In this document: positions 22,364 to 28,490 of the stretch, in pieces
Layout of the letters: the number at the start of each line of letters is the position of its first letter
How positions within the stretch are numbered: the first letter of the stretch is position 1
Assembly (NCBI GenBank): GCA_008931825.1
Contig: QXVZ01002410.1
Span: forward strand, 1-28,490
Reading direction: 5' to 3'
Origin: Phallusia fumigata
Taxonomy: Eukaryota; Chordata; Ascidiacea; Phlebobranchia; Ascidiidae
DNA: 28,490 nucleotides
Made by a program: the position numbers and the translations under genes
The notes under the pieces: model-generated
The model's input: the letters and a program-made list of their open reading frames with translations, nothing else
Told to the model about the DNA's origin: nothing
The model's database searches: none

Positions 22364-22383
22364 GTTTCTTGCTTGTGTAGAAG
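22364..22383 (+). promoter_or_regulatory. Candidate trans-splice acceptor of sulfatase copy 2
   Basis: A T-rich stretch ends in GTGTAG at 22380, three bases before the ATG at 22384. The placement matches that in copy 1 and suggests spliced-leader addition or a non-coding first exon. Confidence 0.35.
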
Positions 22384-25300
22384 ATGTGGTTATTTTTTTA
22401 CTTGGTGAGCATTTTGCTTCACCTTATTCTTGTAGCTGGTCTTCAGCAGCCACACATTTTGCTGATGATAGCAGATGATCTTGGATACCATGATGTTGGT
22501 TACCATGGAGCAGACATTTTAACACCAAATATTGACAAGGTTTGTGACTTTTACACACAACCTTACATGTAGTACAACATTGCCAAATGTATAAAAGTAC
22601 ATTGAGATAACATTTATGTTTGTTTATGGCAGTGTGAAGTGTACATACAAATAGTTTATATTTGCAATATGGTTTGTTTATAGCTTGCTAGAGATGGAGT
22701 GATTTTGGAAAACTACTATGTCCAACCTATCTGTACACCGAGCAGAAGTCAGCTGATGACTGGTCGCTACCAAGTAAGTGTACTTGCACGAAACATTGTT
22801 CAGTGGTACTGTTCGATGGACCTAACGCATTCCTACATTGATTTTGACTTTTTAAATTCAGATACACTTTGGGCTCCAGCACAGTGTCCTGTTTGCCCCG
22901 CAACCTCATTGTCTTCCCTTGGATGAAACACTTTTACCTGCCAAACTAAGAGAGGCTGGCTATTCAACTCATATTGTTGGAAAGTGGCATCTTGGATTTT
23001 GCAAATATGAATGCCTTCCCACTTCCAGAGGATTTGACTCATTTTATGGTAGTTTTATTACATACAATTTTGCACAGTTGCTTTCTCTGTATTAATAGTT
23101 TTAAACAAACAGCCTGTGGGCTGCATGCGGCCAGCAAGGTATGGCAAGGTTGAGACTCATGGTCTACAAGCAGTTTTTGTAAAAACCAGTTTCCCACCTT
23201 GGGCCAAAATAACAAGCTTAAAATGTAGGTTGGAGGTACAATATATTCTTTTTGTGCATGTAAGCATAAAATATGTTTCGTACAATATATATGTTTCTTT
23301 TTAAATATGGCAAAGTTACTTTGTCATAGGATGGACAGAACTGTGTTCGATTCTGATTTCAAGGTATTTTTGAAAACTATGCAGACCACTTACTTTTCTG
23401 TTCATGTAGGGTACTATTGTGGAAACCAGGACTATTACACAAAAGAGGTGAAAGGCTTTTTAGCTGGCTGGGAATACAGTGAGAAGTTTCAGGGGTATGA
23501 TTTTCATAGTGATCTCAAGCCTGCATGGGAAGGAAATGGAACTTATTCTACCTATCTTTATCAACAACGTGCCTTGAAGGTTATTCAGGAACATGACAAA
23601 AACAAGGTTTGGTAAAGATGTTTTGTTCTCCACAAGTCAAGTATTTTAAATTGTGATTATTTATTCAATATCATACATTACCAAGTACAGCAATTTTTAA
23701 CAAAAGTAGGAACTGTTTTGCAGCCATTATTTTTGTATCTGCCATTCCAATCGGTCCACTTTCCATTGCAAGCACCACAAAAATACATTGACATGTACCA
23801 AAACATAAAAGATGAAAATCGCAAAATCTACTCAGCTATGGTGACAGCAATGGATGATGTGGTTGGTGCTGTGGTTGATGAGCTGCAAAAACAAAACATG
23901 TGGAATAACACTGTCACTATATTTAGCACAGGTATTCTAGTCAGTTGTAAACAATCTTTTTGTTTGCCATTGTCACATGTGTAAATATTGCACATGTCAA
24001 ATTTGCTTTGGTGGTGGGTTTTGCACATCAAACTCCACATGTAAGTTCTATGTTGGTTACAATTTAAACATAATCATGAATAAAAAAGATTTTTTTTAAC
24101 TTAGAAAATTAAGGATATGATCTTGTTGCATTCCCTTGTTCATGTTTAGATAATGGCGGACAAACCCTTGATGGTGGAAATAACTGGCCATTGCGAGGAA
24201 GGAAAGCATCACTGTGGGAAGGTGGTGTAAGAGGTGTGGGATTGGTACATGGTGCTGGGATAAAGGACAAAAGTCGAACAAGCACTGGTACGAGTAAAAA
24301 TGCTACTTGTATTACATGTGTACTTTATATCATTAAAAACTGTTTTAAAATGTGTTGAACCAGAGTGTTCTAACTTCTATTGCTATGTATTTTAATTAAA
24401 CAGAATTGATGCATGTGTCCGATTGGTTTCCAACGCTGCTGCATGTGGCTGGTACCAACACATCTGGAACCAAACCTCTTGACAGCCACAATGTATGGGA
24501 CGCAATTTCCAGCAAGGATGGTCGTTCACCAAGAACAGAGTTACTTCACAACATTGATCCAATGTTTGTAAGACCCTATGGACCAACTCCACCAATGACT
24601 CCGTACCCCAACAAATATGGAGTTAACACTTTGAAGGGCCACACTGCATTGAGGTGGATGAACTGGAAACTGTACACAGGAGATCCAGGTGTGTTTGCTA
24701 ACGTTGTTACGTGTAAAATGAATAAGACGTTTGTATATAGCAACCACAAGCAGTTGTTGTTTCAATGTTCCTTTTTTCGACATGAACAGCGAAACGTGAG
24801 TGCCAGTGTGCATAATTGCTGATGTCAGCAGTTGTTCCGAAGTTAGAATCTGATTGTGTTACTATTTGTACCAGCTATTTATTGCATAAAAAGGTTTTGA
24901 TATTACGAGACTACATTACTTCATTATAGCTTTCGTCAGTAAAAATGCCAGCTGTTGTAGGGAAAGGACAGCTATGCTTTTTGCGTAATTACAGGCCGAT
25001 TGTGTTATCAATGGACGCACAAGCTTGCACAAAAAAAACTTGTTTGGAAGCTATCATTTTATCACCACGGAGCCAGCTAAACGTGCCAGGTTTTCCATGC
25101 CAGAAAGTTTTTTATGCATTGTGATTCAGTACCCAAGCTCACGCCAGAGATTGGTGGTGATGTGAGCACAGAGCAACTGGAAACTCATCTAACCAACGTA
25201 TGAGCTGGCTTTTACGGCACTTCGTCTTCTTGAAACTATTTAAGGAACACAGTTGCGGAAGAAAAGAATAAATTGATTGTCTTCACGTTCATCGTGAAAG

Positions 25301-26275
25301 CTGTGCCCGGCTACCCCCAAAGCAAGTAATTGTGGTGTTTTATGAGATGCGTATCTTTTTGCGTGATACGAAAAAGGGGAAGAAGGCTTAGTTTGTTTTT
25401 GTGAGATGCGTATATTTTTGCCGTATTTCATTTTGTTTAACCATTGACATACGAACAATGCACGATGAGACAGGCCGGATGAAAGAAAAAAAGCCTCGAA
25501 ACGTTAAAATTAAGACAACGGCACCCAGCTGTCGCACAGCTGTAGCGAGATGCAAAAACTGTTTCCAGTATCGTTTTTCGCAGTATTGTAAACGTTTACA
25601 AAGCAGGGAAGGGTTCGATCGAACCCCCATGGATACGTCACTGCCACTGCTACTGTTGTACTAGTACTGTGTATCGTAGTAAACTTCCCGTTGTAACCCG
25701 TGATTACAGAACACAACACACTGAATTAAGATGCTGGTTCAATTAGTAGACAGCAGCAACATTTTTTTTATCAGGACAGATGATTAAATGACCTGTTTTC
25801 GAAAGTTTTGAAATCACGTATGTCCACTGTTTGGGCCAGTATCTTAATTCTAGGGATTAATTAAAGAAAAATCCGACTAAGATAAAGATGGTCATTTTAT
25901 TATAAAGTGGGTCACTTGCGTTTTAAAACAGTCTAAACTATTATATCTTTTGTAGGTTATGAATCCATTGATCCACCTCCAACCTTGTATAGAAACCAAA
26001 CTGTTGACACTTCCTGTCTGGTTTCTGATGGTTATCACCCAGATTGTAAAGAACCAATCAGGGCACCAGAACCAGTACCAAGTGTCCGTCTGTATGACAT
26101 CACAGCTGATCCTTCAGAGAACATTGATGTGGCGAAGTATTTTCCAACGATTGTTGATCAGATGCTGGAAAAGATAGCTGCTTACAACAAAACTGCAGTA
26201 CCTGTCTCATGGCCTGGTGGGGATAAAAATTGCGATCCAGCACTGCGAGATAATGTATGGGGTCCATGGAAATAA
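22384..26275 (+). CDS. Arylsulfatase B-like sulfatase, copy 2, complete
   Basis: Eight coding exons: 22384-22539, 22684-22773, 22862-23048, 23410-23606, 23724-23931, 24150-24287, 24404-24688 and 25956-26275. All have GT-AG borders. The predicted protein is 526 residues; human ARSB has 533. A hydrophobic signal peptide covers about 1-20. Residues that place it in the family are D31 and D32 (IADDLG, metal), C69-T-P-S-R73 (formylglycine cysteine), K123 and H125 (VGKWHLG), H222 (QSVHFPLQ), D280 and N281 (STDNGG) and K298 (RGRKAS). Together they form the full sulfatase active site known from ARSB. Expected reaction: hydrolysis of GalNAc-4-sulfate in chondroitin or dermatan sulfate, in lysosome or secretory pathway. 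ARSI/ARSJ-like specificity is possible. It shares intron positions and phases with the inverted copy at 6031-9115 but keeps the N-terminal metal site. Intron 7 is about 1.3 kb, against about 0.26 kb in copy 1. Confidence 0.93.
23110..23215. repeat. Possible hAT-related repeat in intron 3
   Basis: The stretch starts around CCTGTGGGCTGCATGCGGCC and has the GGCCGCATGCGGCC-like look of old hAT-type interspersed repeats. Copy 1 has a shorter intron at the same place (8230-8494). The assignment is by appearance only. Confidence 0.3.
24830..25900. other. Inserted DNA in sulfatase copy 2 intron 7
   Basis: Intron 7 is about 1 kb longer than in copy 1, so this stretch is probably an insertion. A plus-strand frame around 24960-25190 runs protein-like with a single TAA ([11 protein letters not shown] before it, [17 protein letters not shown] after it). 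This could be a decayed transposon or retrocopy. GAGATGCGTAT occurs twice, near 25343 and 25402. A 16-bp palindrome is at 25611-25626. I cannot name the element. Confidence 0.35.
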
Positions 26276-26363
26276 TTTAGGCTGGAGTTGAATTGGTTTT
26301 CCCCAATTGCCAAAAGCCAACAGTTTTAGAAATCTAATCATTGCATTTGTTTCTATTGTCACA

Positions 26364-26369
26364 AATAAA
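26364..26369 (+). terminator. Poly(A) signal of sulfatase copy 2
   Basis: AATAAA lies 89 bp after the stop codon and is the first canonical poly(A) signal downstream. Confidence 0.6.
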
Positions 26370-26817
26370 ATGGAAAATTGGTCGTTTAACTGGAATTGTA
26401 TGATTTTTAAAATGTGTGATTAAATACTAATATTATGCTAGTTTTTCTCATTTTCTTACTGTATGTTCATTTTCTGTTTCTTCTCAATCGTTCGAATGAA
26501 ACTTTTTTAAATAGTTCACTGTGTTACTTTCATTGTTATAGCGCCACGGCAATATATTATCTATGCACTGATCAATGTTAATTTTTTCATTCACGATTCT
26601 TTAAACTAAATGTAGAGGAACCGAGAGGATGTGGCAAACATAAACCGAAGAGAGAAAGTCTAACAAATTTATACTTTAGACACAGGTTTTACACATGGAT
26701 AGAATAACTGTAACGCTTGTACTGAATCCACTGATATGAACCTACTATTTACAAACTAAATTTCCGGTTGGGGATTCTAGCTTTGAACATCGTTTAAGGG
26801 GTTCTTGGAATAAAAAA

Positions 26818-26832
26818 GATTGAGAACCACTG
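26818..26832 (-). mobile_element. hAT-type terminal repeat
   Basis: On the minus strand the sequence reads CAGTGGTTCTCAATC, followed by a T-rich stretch and AAGAACCCC, toward lower coordinates. This closely matches the CAGTGGTTCTCAA terminus of hAT (Charlie-type) elements. The other end is not recognised within the next few hundred bases. Confidence 0.5.
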
Positions 26833-26948
26833 GTCCAGGACGTCGCTACACAACACCGAAACTTCGTAACGTTACGTTTGATAGCGCTACATGCAAGTTA
26901 CAACAAACATGCTGCGATTTCTTAAGATTACAGACATAAAAAAAACCC

Positions 26949-26995
26949 GATCGGGATTCGTTCTCGGGATCGTCCGGGATTCGAACCCCGTGAAA
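26949..26995 (+). repeat. tRNA-derived fragment, second copy
   Basis: It matches minus-strand 9885-9839 at 42 of 47 positions and contains a box-B-like GGATTCGAACC (26977-26987). No box A is visible upstream, so only the 3' half is present. Confidence 0.5.
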
Positions 26996-26999
26996 GAAA

Positions 27000-28319
27000 G
27001 TTAAAAAAACATGAAGGTAGAACGAAAAAAATTGGAAAAGAAACATTACGCCATTGGTCCAGCGTTTCCGTTTCTTTCGTTAACCTAAGTCAGCTGGAAA
27101 CAAATGTGTCGCAGGCTTTCATTGCCAAAAAATAAAGGTTAAAATAAAAGATAAATGAGCATCAGAAGTGAACGATGTTTTGAACAAGTTAAAATTAGGA
27201 TGGTAACGGAAGCCCTGTGTATATCGTACACCTTGATGATCCGGATTCGATTGGGCCCTGATGCAAAATCATCCAGATTAGGCGAAGATCTGGTTGATTT
27301 CGAATAACGTTATCTTAATAGCCGCCATTCGGAAAAATCTTTCTGATTGAACACATTGGCGACTTAATGATTATAGAATTATTTTTAAATAAAACGAGTT
27401 TGTTGATCCAGTATAACCCCACCATGAAATGGATACCAAAAAAGCATTTGGCGACAAATATGACGATTGACTGATACGTCATATGCGCGGTAATAATGGC
27501 GGTTATAGTCATCGGAGTAATTACGATGTTACTATGTTGTAGAGTGTAGAGCAGTGCTTTCCACCCTGGGATTTACAGAAATATTTTCTGATGTCTGTCA
27601 GATTTGCGTGCATAAGATTTAAGGAGTATTGTGAAACGAAAATATAACTGCCGTTATGGTGCAACTTTCCAAAAACGACTAATCTTGTGTCTCATTATCT
27701 AGTACCGATCACATGCTCGTATAACAGTATTAACTGTCTTTTAAAAACATAAAAATATGTATCTTTAAAAATAATGCATTTGCGCCTATAGTGTGCATTG
27801 AAGTTAATTACCACCGACATCAATGAATCCTTACAGTTTAGTCCGGCGTTGATTATGGTTGCCAATAATTTTGAGTTAATAAATTTATTTTCAAACAGGT
27901 TGCGCCATGGTCAGCCCCGATCAATGTTGCTGGTGCCTATGACTGACGAGTGGCGGATCAAACGGCCGTAGTGCTTTTTAGAATGTTATTTGGTGGGCAA
28001 ATAAGCCAAGGAACATACGACACACAACTGCAAGGTATAAAATAACAGATGTTCTCAATTGTTTGAACGATAAACACAGCAGAATGATCACATTTCCACA
28101 AAAACTTTGATTTGGGATCAACAGGTTGTTCGGTTGCACCTGTAACGTCAATATATGGGTTTGTTGAAATTTGGTGGTTGATTCTAATACGAAACTAAAT
28201 TTGTCGTTGTTTTTCGGGTAAATGATACGCAATCATTGTCCAAAATGTAAGATTAACGGTTAAAAGTACGTCCACGCTTCGTAGTGCTTCGTAATTTTAG
28301 AAAAAGGAGGGACGGTATT
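27000..28319. other. Right flank without a supported gene
   Basis: Only short open frames on either strand, none with a recognisable motif or exon-like borders. I see no RNA gene. Confidence 0.5.
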
Positions 28320-28490
28320 ACCGCCTAAAGGTGGCTGTACACAGGATGCGTATTGCGTTAACGTACGTTATCGCATCCGAAAAACGGTCCGTAACCCAAC
28401 GTGCGTAAACGGAACGAATTTACGTTCCGAAAGTGGCTGCGAAAAGTGGTATACACCAGATCCGAAACGGTGCGACGTTTCGCTTGACTG
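28320..28490. repeat. CpG-rich foldback repeat at the window edge
   Basis: The stretch is unusually rich in CG and in TACG/ACGT words compared with its flank. GGATGCG at 28344-28350 pairs with CGCATCC at 28372-28378 around a 12-bp palindrome, TAACGTACGTTA (28359-28370). The phrase GGTGGCTGTACAC near 28330 is echoed by AGTGGTATACACC near 28444. This fits the end of a MITE-like element that continues past the window. Confidence 0.45.

Larger units (their letters stand above)
20662..22383. other. Intergenic region between the GTPase and sulfatase copy 2, with unassigned open frames
   Basis: The two genes diverge here, so both promoters should lie in this stretch. Two plus-strand frames look more protein-like than chance. 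One at 21350-21565 is basic (RRKIAIKRPKKDKNKFKSW). One at 21643-21825 begins at a non-ATG codon and contains NIRREELINLPGKCHITYSF. They are in different frames and could be exons of an unrecognised gene. I cannot assign a family. Confidence 0.35.

Noticed and set aside
1-28490. CRISPR arrays, bacterial operons or prophage
   Set aside because: Spliced animal genes dominate the window. I saw no regularly spaced repeats and no bacterial-style gene packing.

Overview
The window looks like a compact, AT-rich animal genome, most likely a tunicate such as Ciona. This is inferred, not proven. The reasons are small spliceosomal introns in conserved animal genes, a WRAP73 gene reduced to two exons, acceptor-like AG sites a few bases upstream of start codons (as expected for spliced-leader trans-splicing), and one gene junction with the layout of a tunicate operon. 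Four single N characters (452, 5791, 11997, 15203) mark assembly joins. At least three of them sit beside a duplication or a frame break.

Left part: 1-1011 is a 560-bp-period tandem duplication around an N, and 1012-2800 has no gene I can support. WRAP73 (+, 2833-4493) converges with an EEF1AKMT4-type lysine methyltransferase (-, 4782-5549). Directly upstream of the methyltransferase, on the same strand, lies the first arylsulfatase B-like gene (-, eight coding exons, 9115 down to 6031). The two are separated only by a poly(A) signal and an acceptor-like site, so they may be one operon. This sulfatase keeps the CTPSR active-site motif but lacks the N-terminal strand with the two metal-binding aspartates.

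Middle part: a guanylate-binding-protein/atlastin-type large GTPase is reconstructed on the minus strand in 12 exons (20661 down to 12133). The G1 to G4 motifs are visible. Two reading-frame breaks probably reflect assembly or homopolymer errors. Its fifth intron holds a decayed non-LTR retrotransposon (about 16350-18480, endonuclease plus reverse transcriptase, same strand, catalytic motif mutated). Downstream of the last clear exon, an interrupted coding-like stretch (11714-11051) ends in a polybasic, cysteine-rich, CaaX-like tail, which would suit the membrane-anchoring end of a GBP-type protein.

Right part: a second arylsulfatase B-like gene (+, 22384-26275) has the same eight coding exons and intron phases as the first but points the other way. 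The GTPase gene therefore lies between two inverted sulfatase paralogs. This copy keeps every catalytic and metal-binding residue I can place. Its seventh intron is enlarged by inserted DNA. The remaining right flank holds only repeat traces: a hAT-type terminus, a tRNA-derived fragment shared with 9839-9885, and a CpG-rich foldback at the window edge.
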